Positions 25,974 to 36,419 of a stretch of 64,000 bases of DNA are shown here, one piece after another. The notes beneath the pieces are model-generated. The model searched no databases. It worked only from the letters and a program-made list of their open reading frames with translations, and was not told where the DNA came from. The stretch is from Paenibacillus sp. FJAT-26967 (GTDB lineage: Bacteria; Bacillota; Bacilli; Paenibacillales; NBRC-103111): the NCBI RefSeq assembly GCF_001541095.1, contig NZ_LMXH01000001.1, forward strand, positions 2,109,382-2,173,381, given 5' to 3'. Position numbers and translations under genes: made by a program. Positions within the stretch are counted from its first letter, which is position 1. Every line of letters starts with the position of its first letter.

Positions 25974-27155
25974 ATGATTGCTCAGACATGCGCTTCTGCC
26001 GCCCAAATCATAGAGGAGGCTAAAATTTTTGCCGCCCGGGAAATCCGGCCGATCGCAGGGGAAATCGACGTCAAAGGCGAGCTTCCCCGCAGCTTAATTG
26101 GCAGAATGGGACAGCGGGGATATCTGTCGGCCAGCTGGCCGGAGGAATACGGCGGTCTGGGACTGGACCCGGTGGCCTATGGACTATTTACAGAGCAGAT
26201 CGGCAAAGCATGCTGCAATACGAGGGCTCTCATAACCGTTCAAACCTCACTGCTGGGAGAGACTATACTGCGTTTCGGCACAGAAGCGCAGAAAAGATAC
26301 TGGCTGCCGCCAATGGCGAGGGCCGAGAAGCTGGGCGCGTTCGCCTTATCGGAGCCAAATGTGGGCTCGGATGCGAAAAACGTTCAGACCGCCTACCGCA
26401 AAGAAGGGAGCCATTATATTCTGAATGGCACCAAGAAGTGGATTTCTTTCGCCGCTATCGCTGATTTTTTCGTCGTGATCGCAGCCGATTCGGGCGGGCA
26501 AATCACCTCATTCATCGTCGAGCGCGAACGTGAAGGGGTGCATACAATCCCGATGCCCGGCATGCTCGGCAACCGGGCGGCTCATATTGCGGAGATTCAG
26601 CTTAATGAAGTGAAGATCCCGGCGGAGAACGTGCTCGGAATCGTTGGCGGAGGCTTTACTTATATTGTATCCACGGCGCTTGATCACGGCAGGTACAGCA
26701 TTGCATGGGCAGGAGCGGCAATTGCAGGCGAGGCGCTGGAAGCGATGGTTGCGTACTCGATATCGCGGTCCCAGTTCGGTGAGAAGCTGCACCAGTTCCA
26801 GCTGATCAAAGGGCTGATTGGCGATGCGGTCACCAAGGTTCATGCCGCGCGAACGCTTTGCATTGCCGCAGGTGAAATGCGCAAAAGCGGGGCGGCGGAA
26901 GCGGTTGACGAGACAGCGATCGCCAAATATTTTACATCGAAGGCGGCTGTTGAGGTCACTAACGATACGGTGCAAATACACGGTGGCAACGGTTGCCGCA
27001 GCGGTTACCCTGCCGAACGGTTATTCCGGGAAGCCAAGGTGCTGGAAATTATTGAAGGCACCAGCCAAATTCAGCAGCAGGTCATTTCTCAATACGGACT
27101 TCGCAAGTATGCGGTGAAGAAGCAGGAGGAAGTTCGAACAGGAAAGGATGTGTGA
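25974..27155 (+). CDS. Acyl-CoA dehydrogenase-like enzyme of hydroxymalonyl-ACP synthesis
   Basis: A 393-residue flavoprotein of the acyl-CoA dehydrogenase family: SASWPEEYGGLGLDP near the N-terminus, GAFALSEPNVGSDAKN (FAD/substrate signature), GTKKWISFAAIADFF, and QIHGGNGCRSGYPAERLFRE with EGTSQIQ at the C-terminus. In zwittermicin, ansamitocin and xenocoumacin pathways such an enzyme completes oxidation of the glyceryl-ACP intermediate. Three bases separate it from the ACP gene, and its end overlaps the next gene. Confidence 0.92.
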   Translation: MIAQTCASAAQIIEEAKIFAAREIRPIAGEIDVKGELPRSLIGRMGQRGYLSASWPEEYGGLGLDPVAYGLFTEQIGKACCNTRALITVQTSLLGETILRFGTEAQKRYWLPPMARAEKLGAFALSEPNVGSDAKNVQTAYRKEGSHYILNGTKKWISFAAIADFFVVIAADSGGQITSFIVEREREGVHTIPMPGMLGNRAAHIAEIQLNEVKIPAENVLGIVGGGFTYIVSTALDHGRYSIAWAGAAIAGEALEAMVAYSISRSQFGEKLHQFQLIKGLIGDAVTKVHAARTLCIAAGEMRKSGAAEAVDETAIAKYFTSKAAVEVTNDTVQIHGGNGCRSGYPAERLFREAKVLEIIEGTSQIQQQVISQYGLRKYAVKKQEEVRTGKDV

Positions 27156-30100
27156 TAGCGTGAAGGAACCTCAGAAGCTGGACAAAAGCAATGTTGAAGA
27201 TATTTTGGCACTGTCCCCTATGCAGTCCGGGATGCTGCTTCAATACTTGAAAGATCCCGAAACTACGCAGTACGTCGAGCTAATCGCACTTAGCGTGAGC
27301 GGGGAGCTGGAGCCCTCGTTGTTTGAGCAGGCATGGGTATCCGTTGTGCAGACCAACGAGGCGCTGCGGTCATTGTTCCGCTGGGAAGAGGTGAACCAGC
27401 CTGTTCAAATCGTGCTGCGGGAGCACCGTCCCGTTATTCGTTATGAGAACTATTCCGGTTATGACGAGAATGTACAAGCTGAACTGATTGCAGACCGGAT
27501 TTCCGCCGATAAAAAGGAAAAATTCAAGCTGGATCAAGTGCCCTTCCGTCTGACGCTGTGCACGCAGAACGAGCGCAAACACACGCTGCTGATGAGCTTT
27601 CACCATATCTTGTTCGACGGCTGGAGCACCGGAATTCTGTTGAAAGAATGGCGGAGCGCCTACCTTATGCTGGCGCAGGGGCGGAAGCCGGAGCGGCAGC
27701 ACAAGCCGCGGCTCAAGCAGTTTATCTCTTTGCTTCAGCAGCAGGACAAGCAAACGCAAGAGAATTACTGGAGCCAATATCTTCACGACATGCAGAACCG
27801 GCCCATCGCTATAAGAAACGCCAAAGTTTCAGGGACGCCGGTTATGGCCGCATACACCGAAAAACGGAGCCGCTCCTTCACTGCCAGACTGCACCAATGG
27901 GTCCGTTCGGAAGAAGTGACGCAAGCCGCTCTTTTCTATACGGCATGGGGTATCTTGCTTCAGCACTATACCAACAGTGACGATGTATTGTTCGGTACCA
28001 CTGTATCGGGACGCAATATGAGTATTTCCGGAATGGAGCACATGGTCGGCTTATTCATCAATACACTGCCGTTTCGCATGACGGCCGGTCCGGGCAAAAT
28101 TCTGCCTGAGCTCTTGGCTGAGGTGAATGCTTCCATTCAAGGGAGCGAAGAGCATGCGAACACTTCTTTGACGGATATCAAAACTTACGGAGAGCTCAGG
28201 ACTGAAGGAAGTCCGTTTGATTCTCTGGTTGTAGTGGAGAATTATCCGCTTGATGAAGTCGTTACAAGCACCGGCGGACCGCTTACGATGGAGCCTCATC
28301 ATATTGAGGAAGAGACCGAGTTCGATCTGACACTCCGCATTACAGTAACTGAAAAGCTTGAAATAACCTTTTCATACAATAAGCAGGCGTATCAAGAGGA
28401 TATGGTCAAGAAAATTGCTCACCACTATCTCTACATTCTTGAACAAATTATCCAAGCTTCCACTCAGGTTACCGCGTACCGGGAGACAAGGCTTAAAGAT
28501 ATCGGCATTCTTACCCATGAAGAGCGGGAACAAATTCTGTTATTCAACCTGACAACTTCGAATTATCCCAGTGAGAAAACCGTTCATGAGCTGTTCGAGG
28601 AACAGGTGCTGTTGTCTCCTGAGAGCACGGCTGTAACAGATGAGCGGCAATCCTATACGTATCGGGAGCTGAATGAACAGGCGGGCCGGATTGCCCGCAC
28701 GCTGCAGGCGGAAGGTATGGAAAGCGGTCAGGTTGTGGGCTTGATGGCAAGCAGATCCACCGAACTGATTGCCGGGATATTCGGTATTCTCAAGGCGGGA
28801 GGCGTCTATCTGCCGCTTGATTCCGCTCATCCTGCCGACAGGATCGCCTACATGCTGTCCGATGGCAGTGTGCGCCAGGTGCTGGCTTCTCCCGGTCTTG
28901 AGGTTCTGATACCTGAAGATGTTCAAGTGCTGAAACTGGACGAAGTGCTGCTTCAACGCGGCAAAGCTGCCGATTTGCCTCCGGCGGGCGGGCCCGAACA
29001 TCCCGCTTACGTTATGTATACCTCCGGCTCGACCGGTAAGCCTAAAGGCGTCATTGTCGGGCACCGGGGCATCGTGCGGCTGGTCCGGAACACGAACTAC
29101 GTCCAGTTCGAAGCGCGGGACTGCATTCTTCAGGCAGGAGCAATCGGCTTTGACGCGCTGACATTCGAGGTGTTCGGCGCGCTCTTAAACGGGGCCAGCC
29201 TGCACATTGCGGACAAGCATACCCTGCTGGATAATGCCAGATTGGATGACTTTTTGCGTACGCATGCAATCTCGGGCGGGCTGCTCACTCCGGCGTTATT
29301 CAACCAGTTGGCCCAGCAGCGTCCGGAAATGTTCGCCGGGATCCGGAATCTGGTCGTCGGAGGCGATGTACTTTCCCCGAAACACATTGAGGCCGTTCGG
29401 CAAGCATGTCCCGGCCTGACGATTTGGAACGCGTACGGTCCTACCGAAAACACGGTCATTTCGACTTGTTTCCGCATCGATCGTGAATTCAACGAGCATA
29501 TACCGATTGGACGGCCTATCAGCAATTCCACGGCTTATATCGTCGACCGCTATGATAAGCTGCTGCCTATAGGCATTCCGGGCGAGCTGATCGTCGGCGG
29601 TGACGGAGTCGCGCTCGGCTATTTGAACCGGCCGGATTTGACGGCGGAGAAATTTGTACCCGATCACTTCCGCTCAAGCGGGATGATCTATAAGACAGGC
29701 GATATGGCGCGTTGGCTGGAAGACGGAACCATTGAATATATGGGACGAATAGACCAGCAGGTAAAAATCCGCGGCCACCGAATCGAAATCGGTGAAATCG
29801 AGACGATGCTTCTCCAGCACAAATCCGTGCAAGAAGCAGCGGTGACGGTACAACAGCGGGGCGCTCAGACGGAATTATGCGCCTACGTAGCCGCTTCCGA
29901 GCAGATGTCCGTGTCTGACCTGCGGGCTTATCTTGCCGCGAAATTGCCGGATTACATGATACCGTCTCATATTGTCTATCTGGATCAAATTCCGCTGACG
30001 CCCAACGGAAAGCTGGACCGCAAGGCGCTGCCTGCGCTTGTAGAACCTCCCCGCGAGATTCAGGAAGCGGCAGTGCCTAGGACAGAGCTGGAGAGCCTGA

Positions 30101-33100
30101 TCGCGGATGCCTGGAAAGCCGTGCTTGAGCTGGACCGAATCGGTATCCACGATAAATATTTTGAAGTAGGCGGTAATTCGATTAACCTCATTCAACTGCA
30201 GAGCAAGCTGCAAAGACAATTGAAGCGTACAATCCCCATCGTCACGCTGTTTCAATACCCCACCGTGTATGATCTGGCTATGCATTTGGCAGGCCAAACT
30301 AAGCGATCGGCAGATCGGAAGAACGAGGGCTCAGCCTCCGGCAAGATGAACGAACAACCATCGCGGGCACAATCCGGCAGTTCGAAGCGCGGTAATGAAG
30401 GCAGCAGGGACATCGCAGTCATCGGTTTAGCCGGCAGATTCCCTGGCGCGCGGAATATTAGTGAGTTTTGGAGCAATTTGCAGCAGGGCAAAGAGTCGAT
30501 CTCGTTCTTCACGGATGATGAGCTGGCTGAGTATGGCTTTGACCGTGAGCTCTTGGGACGGCCGGAGTTCGTCAAAGCAAAAGGCGTGCTGGATGAGATG
30601 GATCACTTCGATCCGGCCTTCTTCGGCTATACTCCCGATCAGGCGGCGATTATGGATCCCCAGGTTCGGCTCCTGCACGAATGCGCTTGGCATACTTTGG
30701 AGGACGCGGGATGCGATCCGCAGCGACATGTCGGTTCTATCGGGCTGTTTGCCGGGGTCACGAACAATTTCCACTGGCTCTCGCAGTTGTCTGACCGTCT
30801 GCATGGGAACTTATCGGACATGTTTGAGGTTGATTCGCTGAACGATTCGTACACGGTCAGCACCCGTATTTCTCATAAGCTGAATTTAAAAGGTCCTGCG
30901 ATCAGTCTGCAAACGGCTTGTTCCACCTCTCTGGTAGCTGTGCATCTGGCTTGCCAGTCTATTCTTAACGGGGATTGCGATCTGGCTCTGGCCGGCGGCG
31001 CGTCCATCGTACTTCCTCATAAATCCGGTTATCTTTATCAAGAAGGTATGGTTAAATCGCCGGACGGTCATTGCCGTACCTTTGACGCCAAAGCAAAAGG
31101 GACGATAGGCGGGGACGGAGTCGGATTCGCGGCGCTCAAGTCGCTCGATGCGGCTGTCGCCGACGGTGACCGGATCTACGCGGTTATCAAAGGCTCAGCC
31201 ATCAACAATGACGGCAGCCGTAAGGTCGGCTATACGGCGCCAAGCGTGCAGGGTCAGGCGGATGTTATCGCCAGAGCCCAGGAGGCAGCAGGAGTTCCGG
31301 CCGAGAGTATCACCTACGTAGAAGCGCACGGATCGGGAACTACGCTTGGCGATCCGATCGAAATCGAAGCGCTGACGAAGGCATTCCAGACAGATAAAAC
31401 TGGGTTTTGCCGTGTCGGCTCCGTAAAAACAAACATAGGACATCTGGATGCCGCAGCAGGGGTGGCCGGATTGATCAAGACTGCACTGGCGCTTCATTAT
31501 AAGCAGCTTCCGCCAAGCCTGCATTATGAGACCCCGAATCCGAATATTGATTTTGCGAACAGTCCTTTCGTGGTCAATACCGGCCTGACCGATTGGCGCA
31601 GCGATGGCCATCCGCTGCGCGCCGGCGTCAGTTCCTTCGGAATAGGCGGAACGAATGCTCACGTCGTTATGGAGGAGGCTCCCCTATTGGAAGGCGCAGG
31701 GAAGGGGGGGGCCAATCAGGTGCTGGTATGGTCCGCACAGACACCGGCTGCGCTTGATTCGATGACGGCTAATTTGGGCGCCTATCTCCAAGAGCATCCT
31801 TCGGCGAATCTGGCCGACATTGCGTATACCCTGCAGACCGGCCGGCATCCCTTCAGATACCGCCGTATGCTGTCATGCAGCACGGTAGAGGAAGCAGCAG
31901 CGGCACTGACGCCGTCTGCCGACAGAGCAAGCTTCGATACACGGAGAGTAATTTCCCACACGGCCGGGGAGGAGCGCGGTTCAATCGTGTTCATGTTCTC
32001 CGGGCAAGGATCGCAATATATCCGCATGGGGCAGGGTTTGTATGAGACCGAGTCCGTGTTCCGGGAAGAAATGAACCGCTGCTTGCGTCTGTATCTTGAC
32101 CTTACCGGCTCTGATATGAAGGAAATGCTGTATCCGGACGCAGAAGCGGAGACGGCGGTAATCACTCATTCATTAAACCAGACCAAGCATATCCAGCCAG
32201 CCATGCTCATGTTCGAATATGCGCTCGCGCGTCTTCTCCTGTCATGGGGACTGAAGCCGGATGCGATGATCGGCTACAGCTTCGGCGAGTATGCGGCTGC
32301 CTGCCTGGCTGGCGTCATGTCTCTGGAAGATGCCATGCGCCTCATCATACTGCGCGGAGAGCTTATGCAGCAGGTGCCGCCAGGGGGGATGCTCAGCGTA
32401 CCTCTTCCGGAGCGGGATCTCAAGCCCCTTCTCAGCGGGTCCTTATCACTGGCCGTCGTGAACGGACCCTCCTGCATTGTATCCGGCCCTGAAGAAGAAA
32501 TTGCCGCTTTCGAGCAGGAAATGAAGGCGGGCAAGTACGTTTGTATGAGATTGCCGGTATCGACGGCTTCACATTCTTCTCTTCTTCACGAAGTGATGGA
32601 GCCGTTCGCCGAAGCCGTCCGGCAGGTGCGCTTGAATCCGCCCGCAATACCGTATGTCTCCACGACGACAGGCAACTGGATAACGGATGAAGAAGCGACA
32701 GACCCGGGTTATTGGACCCGGCACATGACCGATACCGTACGTTTTGCGGACGGCATTGAACGGCTTGTAGAGCAGCCGGGCAGACTGTTCGTGGAGATCG
32801 GTCCCGGACAGGATTTAACACTTCTGGCGCGTCGCTACATTAACACAGAGCGCGGACAGCAGGCACTCAACCTCGTACCACCCGCGCAGAGCAGTATACC
32901 GGACACTTCACTGCTCGTTAACCGCATCGGGAGAATGTGGCTTTACGGCCAGTCCGCCGATTGGAGAGCATTTCATGGAGAAGGAACGCGGCTGCGTGTC
33001 TCTCTGCCTGCTTATCCGTTCGCCAGACAGCGCTATTGGATCGAATCATCTGCCGGAACTTCACTGCCGCCGGGAAGCGCCAAGAGCAAGCTTCAGGGTT

Positions 33101-36100
33101 CAGGCGGCAAGCTGGCCAAGCTGCCCGACATGACCGACTGGTTCTATGTGCCGACTTGGACAAAAGAGCAGCTTCTTCCAGGCTCTGCCGGCATAAACGC
33201 TAACATAGCCGGAAATTGGCTCCTGTTCGCCGACGAATACGGTCTGGCGGCCGACATTGCGGAGTCACTCGCCGAACGTGGAGGACAAATCATTGTAGTG
33301 AGTGCGGGTGAGCACTACGAGCAGGCGTCAGCTCATCAATATACCCTGAATCCGCAAAATGAACATCATTATAAGAAGCTTTTTGATGATCTGGAAGCGG
33401 GGGGTACCTTGCCTGACCTGCTGCTTCACACTTGGGGAATCTCTGCTCCTGCCTCGCGGAACAATGGTGTATCGTGGCTGAAGTCCACTCAAGAACGTGG
33501 GTACTACAGCTTGTTATACACGGGCAAAGCGCTGAAAAAACAAGCTGCGGGGCATGAAATACGCATGTGGGTGCTGACGGATAATATGCAGGCTATTGCC
33601 AGCGAATCGGTCCTCTATCCTGAGAAGGCGACTGTGCTCGGACCCTGCCGGGTTATTCCGCAGGAACTACCGCACATTCATTGTCACAGTATAGATATTA
33701 ACCTGCCGGAAGCGGGAAGCTGGCAGAGGGAAAAACTGATCCGCCGCCTGCTGGACGAATTTGGCGCCGCCCGGTTCGAATTGGCGGCCGCCTATCGCGA
33801 CAACGAACGCTGGGTGCTCGGTTATGAACCGGTTAGGGTAGCGGAACCTGAAGCGCAAGCGGCGGGGCTCCGTCAAGGCGGCGTCTATATGATCACAGGC
33901 GGCTTGGGATATATCGGTCAAGTTCTTGCAGGTCATCTGGCCCGAAGCGTACAGGCGAAGCTTGTCTTTACCAGCCGCACCTCATTTCCGTCAAACGATA
34001 AATGGGATCAATGGCTTGCCGAATACGGCGCAGAAAATACCGTAAGTGTCCAGATCGGCAAGCTTAAGCAGCTTCAATCTCACGGAGCCGAGGTGCTCGT
34101 GCTTACCGCGAATTCGTCGGATCATGAGCAAATGAAGGAGGCCATCCGGCAAACCGAGGCGGCATTCGGTTCATTGAACGGGGTTATTCATACAGCCGGA
34201 ATGACAGGCGAAGCGGCATTTCGGATGCTTGAGGAGACAGACGAGGAGTTAAGTGAGCAGCATTTCCAAGCAAAGCTATATGGACTCTTTGTTTTGGATG
34301 GGTTGCTGGCTGACAAAGAGCTTGATTTCTGCTTGCTGGCTTCGTCGCTGTCTCCGATGCTCGGCGGATTGGGTTTTACCGCCTATGCGGCAGCGAACCA
34401 TTTTATGGACGCTTATGTACATGATCGCAATCGCCGCCGGCGCACGGCTTGGACCAGTGTCAACTGGGACGGCTGGCAGCTGGAACAAGAGCAGACGATT
34501 CACGGGCAGGCGGGCACCTCGATATCGGAGCTGCTTATTGCACCGGAAGAGGGAACTGAGCTGCTGAAGCGCTTGCTGTCGGTCAGGGAAGCGAGTCAGA
34601 TCGTCCTGTCGACCGGCAGCTTGCAGGACCGTATCGACAAGTGGGTGAAACGGACGGCCAAGGAAGAAGCGCAGCTTCCGCAGGGAGAAGGCGGCTTCTA
34701 CACCCGTCCCGCGCTGTCCGGAGAATATATAGCTCCCGTAACGGAGTCCCAGCGCAAGCTCTGCGGAATGTGGGAGCAGTTTTTCCGGATTGACCGGATC
34801 GGAGTGCAGGATGACTTCTTCGAACTGGGGGGAGATTCGCTCAAAGCGATTACGGCCGTAACCGGGATTCATAAAGAAATGAAGGTGGAAATCAGCTTGC
34901 CGGTCTTTTTCAATATACCGACAATCCAGCAGCTGGCCGCATATATCGATGAGGCGGAAAAAAGCAGCTATCACGATATTGAGAAGGCTCAAACGCGTGA
35001 ATATTACGAGCTCTCCTCCGCGCAAAAGCGCCTGTACCTAATCCAGCAGATGGAGAAGGGTCATACGGGATATAACGAAATTGTTGCAGGCATTCTGAAA
35101 GGCAGACTCGACAGGGCACTTATGGAGGAAGTACTCCGGCAGCTGATAGAGCGTCACGAAAGCTTGCGGACTTCATTTGAACTGGTTAACGGAATACCGA
35201 TGCAGAAAATTAGCGAAACCGTCGCGTTCGAGGTTGAATACGAGGACTTCAGCGACGATCTTGCACCTTATAACTACGGCTCTGGACCGCTTGAGAATGA
35301 AATGGAGACCGAGGAGAGAATAAGCGAAGCAGTGGCGAGGTTCGTGCGTCCCTTTGATCTGACACGTGCGCCTTTGATGCGCGCCGGACTCATCAAACTC
35401 GGGGAAGAGCGGCACGTCTTGATGGTGGATCTTCATCATATCGTGTCGGACGGTTTATCACAGGATATATTCGTTAACGATTTTATGGCCCTGTATGCCG
35501 GACGCGAATTGCCCGAGCTTGTGCTGCAATATAAGGATTTCTCAGAATGGCAGAACCGGATGAAGGAAACAGAGGAGCAGAAACGGCAGGGGGCATTCTG
35601 GCTGAATCAGCTGCAGGAAGTTCCACGGTTAGCCCTGCGTACGGATTATCCGCGTCCGGAAACAAGAAATTTCGCCGGCAGCCGTGTTCCGTTTGAACTG
35701 AGTACAGAGCAGACACAAGCTCTGAAGTCGCTCAGCCTGAAGGAAGATGTGACACTCTTCATGACGCTGCTCGCCGTCTTTAATCTGATGCTGGCCAAAG
35801 TTTGTGTTCAGGAAGACATCGTTGTAGGTACACCGATTATCGGTCGTAAACAGCCGTCTCTGCAGCTTATTATCGGCAAATTCGTCAATATGCTTCCACT
35901 TCGTAATCAGTTGGATGGAGAGATGAGTTTCAGCGCTTTGCTCCAGAAGGTGAGAGCCACAACACTGGATGCTTTCGCCAATCAGGACTACCAGTTCGAG
36001 GAAATGGTTCAGCAGCTGGGGCAGGATCGCGATTTGGGACGCAACCCCGTATTCGATGTTGTATTCGCGCTCCAGAATATGCAGAACCCTGAGATGAGCA

Positions 36101-36387
36101 TTCCCGGCTTAACGATGGAGCCGTTCCCGTTCGTTCATGACGCCTCTCATTTTGATCTATCTCTGATCGCAGAGGAGGACGGAGATAGACTGTCCTTCAA
36201 ATTCGAATACAGCACCCGCTTGTTCCTGCAGGACACGATTGAGCGTTTTGCCGGTTATATGCAGGATATTATATCCGATGTTCTGGCAAATCCGGACAAG
36301 AAGCTAAGCGACATTACGATTGCTCATCATTTAGCGGAGCCCGAGCCTGTCTATCTTGCTGGAGCCCGGGGGGAGTTCGGACTATGA
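27148..36387 (+). CDS. Hybrid NRPS/PKS, C-A(hydrophobic)-T-KS-AT(hydroxymalonyl)-KR-T-C
   Basis: A 3079-residue megasynthase. Domains: C (HHILFDGWS near 152), A (YTSGSTGKPKG near 624), T (VGGNSINL near 1011), KS (1087-1510; Cys in TACSTS near 1258, EAHGSGT, NIGHLDAAAG), AT (1610-1900), KR (GGLGYIG near 2249, Tyr near 2412), T (LGGDSLKAI near 2563) and a full C (HHIVSDGLS near 2763). The A-domain code read by eye is D-A-F-L-V-G-A-V-I-K: no charged residue, nearest to aliphatic codes such as DAFMLGMVF (Leu). The AT active site is GYSFGE and its specificity segment is TASHS, unlike the four other ATs here (GHSxGE with HAFHS), as expected for an ACP-bound hydroxymalonyl unit. Predicted unit: 4-amino-2,3-dihydroxy acid joined to the next amino acid. 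A GTG at 27160 is an alternative start. Confidence 0.93.
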   Translation: MCDSVKEPQKLDKSNVEDILALSPMQSGMLLQYLKDPETTQYVELIALSVSGELEPSLFEQAWVSVVQTNEALRSLFRWEEVNQPVQIVLREHRPVIRYENYSGYDENVQAELIADRISADKKEKFKLDQVPFRLTLCTQNERKHTLLMSFHHILFDGWSTGILLKEWRSAYLMLAQGRKPERQHKPRLKQFISLLQQQDKQTQENYWSQYLHDMQNRPIAIRNAKVSGTPVMAAYTEKRSRSFTARLHQWVRSEEVTQAALFYTAWGILLQHYTNSDDVLFGTTVSGRNMSISGMEHMVGLFINTLPFRMTAGPGKILPELLAEVNASIQGSEEHANTSLTDIKTYGELRTEGSPFDSLVVVENYPLDEVVTSTGGPLTMEPHHIEEETEFDLTLRITVTEKLEITFSYNKQAYQEDMVKKIAHHYLYILEQIIQASTQVTAYRETRLKDIGILTHEEREQILLFNLTTSNYPSEKTVHELFEEQVLLSPESTAVTDERQSYTYRELNEQAGRIARTLQAEGMESGQVVGLMASRSTELIAGIFGILKAGGVYLPLDSAHPADRIAYMLSDGSVRQVLASPGLEVLIPEDVQVLKLDEVLLQRGKAADLPPAGGPEHPAYVMYTSGSTGKPKGVIVGHRGIVRLVRNTNYVQFEARDCILQAGAIGFDALTFEVFGALLNGASLHIADKHTLLDNARLDDFLRTHAISGGLLTPALFNQLAQQRPEMFAGIRNLVVGGDVLSPKHIEAVRQACPGLTIWNAYGPTENTVISTCFRIDREFNEHIPIGRPISNSTAYIVDRYDKLLPIGIPGELIVGGDGVALGYLNRPDLTAEKFVPDHFRSSGMIYKTGDMARWLEDGTIEYMGRIDQQVKIRGHRIEIGEIETMLLQHKSVQEAAVTVQQRGAQTELCAYVAASEQMSVSDLRAYLAAKLPDYMIPSHIVYLDQIPLTPNGKLDRKALPALVEPPREIQEAAVPRTELESLIADAWKAVLELDRIGIHDKYFEVGGNSINLIQLQSKLQRQLKRTIPIVTLFQYPTVYDLAMHLAGQTKRSADRKNEGSASGKMNEQPSRAQSGSSKRGNEGSRDIAVIGLAGRFPGARNISEFWSNLQQGKESISFFTDDELAEYGFDRELLGRPEFVKAKGVLDEMDHFDPAFFGYTPDQAAIMDPQVRLLHECAWHTLEDAGCDPQRHVGSIGLFAGVTNNFHWLSQLSDRLHGNLSDMFEVDSLNDSYTVSTRISHKLNLKGPAISLQTACSTSLVAVHLACQSILNGDCDLALAGGASIVLPHKSGYLYQEGMVKSPDGHCRTFDAKAKGTIGGDGVGFAALKSLDAAVADGDRIYAVIKGSAINNDGSRKVGYTAPSVQGQADVIARAQEAAGVPAESITYVEAHGSGTTLGDPIEIEALTKAFQTDKTGFCRVGSVKTNIGHLDAAAGVAGLIKTALALHYKQLPPSLHYETPNPNIDFANSPFVVNTGLTDWRSDGHPLRAGVSSFGIGGTNAHVVMEEAPLLEGAGKGGANQVLVWSAQTPAALDSMTANLGAYLQEHPSANLADIAYTLQTGRHPFRYRRMLSCSTVEEAAAALTPSADRASFDTRRVISHTAGEERGSIVFMFSGQGSQYIRMGQGLYETESVFREEMNRCLRLYLDLTGSDMKEMLYPDAEAETAVITHSLNQTKHIQPAMLMFEYALARLLLSWGLKPDAMIGYSFGEYAAACLAGVMSLEDAMRLIILRGELMQQVPPGGMLSVPLPERDLKPLLSGSLSLAVVNGPSCIVSGPEEEIAAFEQEMKAGKYVCMRLPVSTASHSSLLHEVMEPFAEAVRQVRLNPPAIPYVSTTTGNWITDEEATDPGYWTRHMTDTVRFADGIERLVEQPGRLFVEIGPGQDLTLLARRYINTERGQQALNLVPPAQSSIPDTSLLVNRIGRMWLYGQSADWRAFHGEGTRLRVSLPAYPFARQRYWIESSAGTSLPPGSAKSKLQGSGGKLAKLPDMTDWFYVPTWTKEQLLPGSAGINANIAGNWLLFADEYGLAADIAESLAERGGQIIVVSAGEHYEQASAHQYTLNPQNEHHYKKLFDDLEAGGTLPDLLLHTWGISAPASRNNGVSWLKSTQERGYYSLLYTGKALKKQAAGHEIRMWVLTDNMQAIASESVLYPEKATVLGPCRVIPQELPHIHCHSIDINLPEAGSWQREKLIRRLLDEFGAARFELAAAYRDNERWVLGYEPVRVAEPEAQAAGLRQGGVYMITGGLGYIGQVLAGHLARSVQAKLVFTSRTSFPSNDKWDQWLAEYGAENTVSVQIGKLKQLQSHGAEVLVLTANSSDHEQMKEAIRQTEAAFGSLNGVIHTAGMTGEAAFRMLEETDEELSEQHFQAKLYGLFVLDGLLADKELDFCLLASSLSPMLGGLGFTAYAAANHFMDAYVHDRNRRRRTAWTSVNWDGWQLEQEQTIHGQAGTSISELLIAPEEGTELLKRLLSVREASQIVLSTGSLQDRIDKWVKRTAKEEAQLPQGEGGFYTRPALSGEYIAPVTESQRKLCGMWEQFFRIDRIGVQDDFFELGGDSLKAITAVTGIHKEMKVEISLPVFFNIPTIQQLAAYIDEAEKSSYHDIEKAQTREYYELSSAQKRLYLIQQMEKGHTGYNEIVAGILKGRLDRALMEEVLRQLIERHESLRTSFELVNGIPMQKISETVAFEVEYEDFSDDLAPYNYGSGPLENEMETEERISEAVARFVRPFDLTRAPLMRAGLIKLGEERHVLMVDLHHIVSDGLSQDIFVNDFMALYAGRELPELVLQYKDFSEWQNRMKETEEQKRQGAFWLNQLQEVPRLALRTDYPRPETRNFAGSRVPFELSTEQTQALKSLSLKEDVTLFMTLLAVFNLMLAKVCVQEDIVVGTPIIGRKQPSLQLIIGKFVNMLPLRNQLDGEMSFSALLQKVRATTLDAFANQDYQFEEMVQQLGQDRDLGRNPVFDVVFALQNMQNPEMSIPGLTMEPFPFVHDASHFDLSLIAEEDGDRLSFKFEYSTRLFLQDTIERFAGYMQDIISDVLANPDKKLSDITIAHHLAEPEPVYLAGARGEFGL

Positions 36388-36419
36388 GCGGACCCGGAGG
36401 AAGAAAGGGAGGAATAGTG

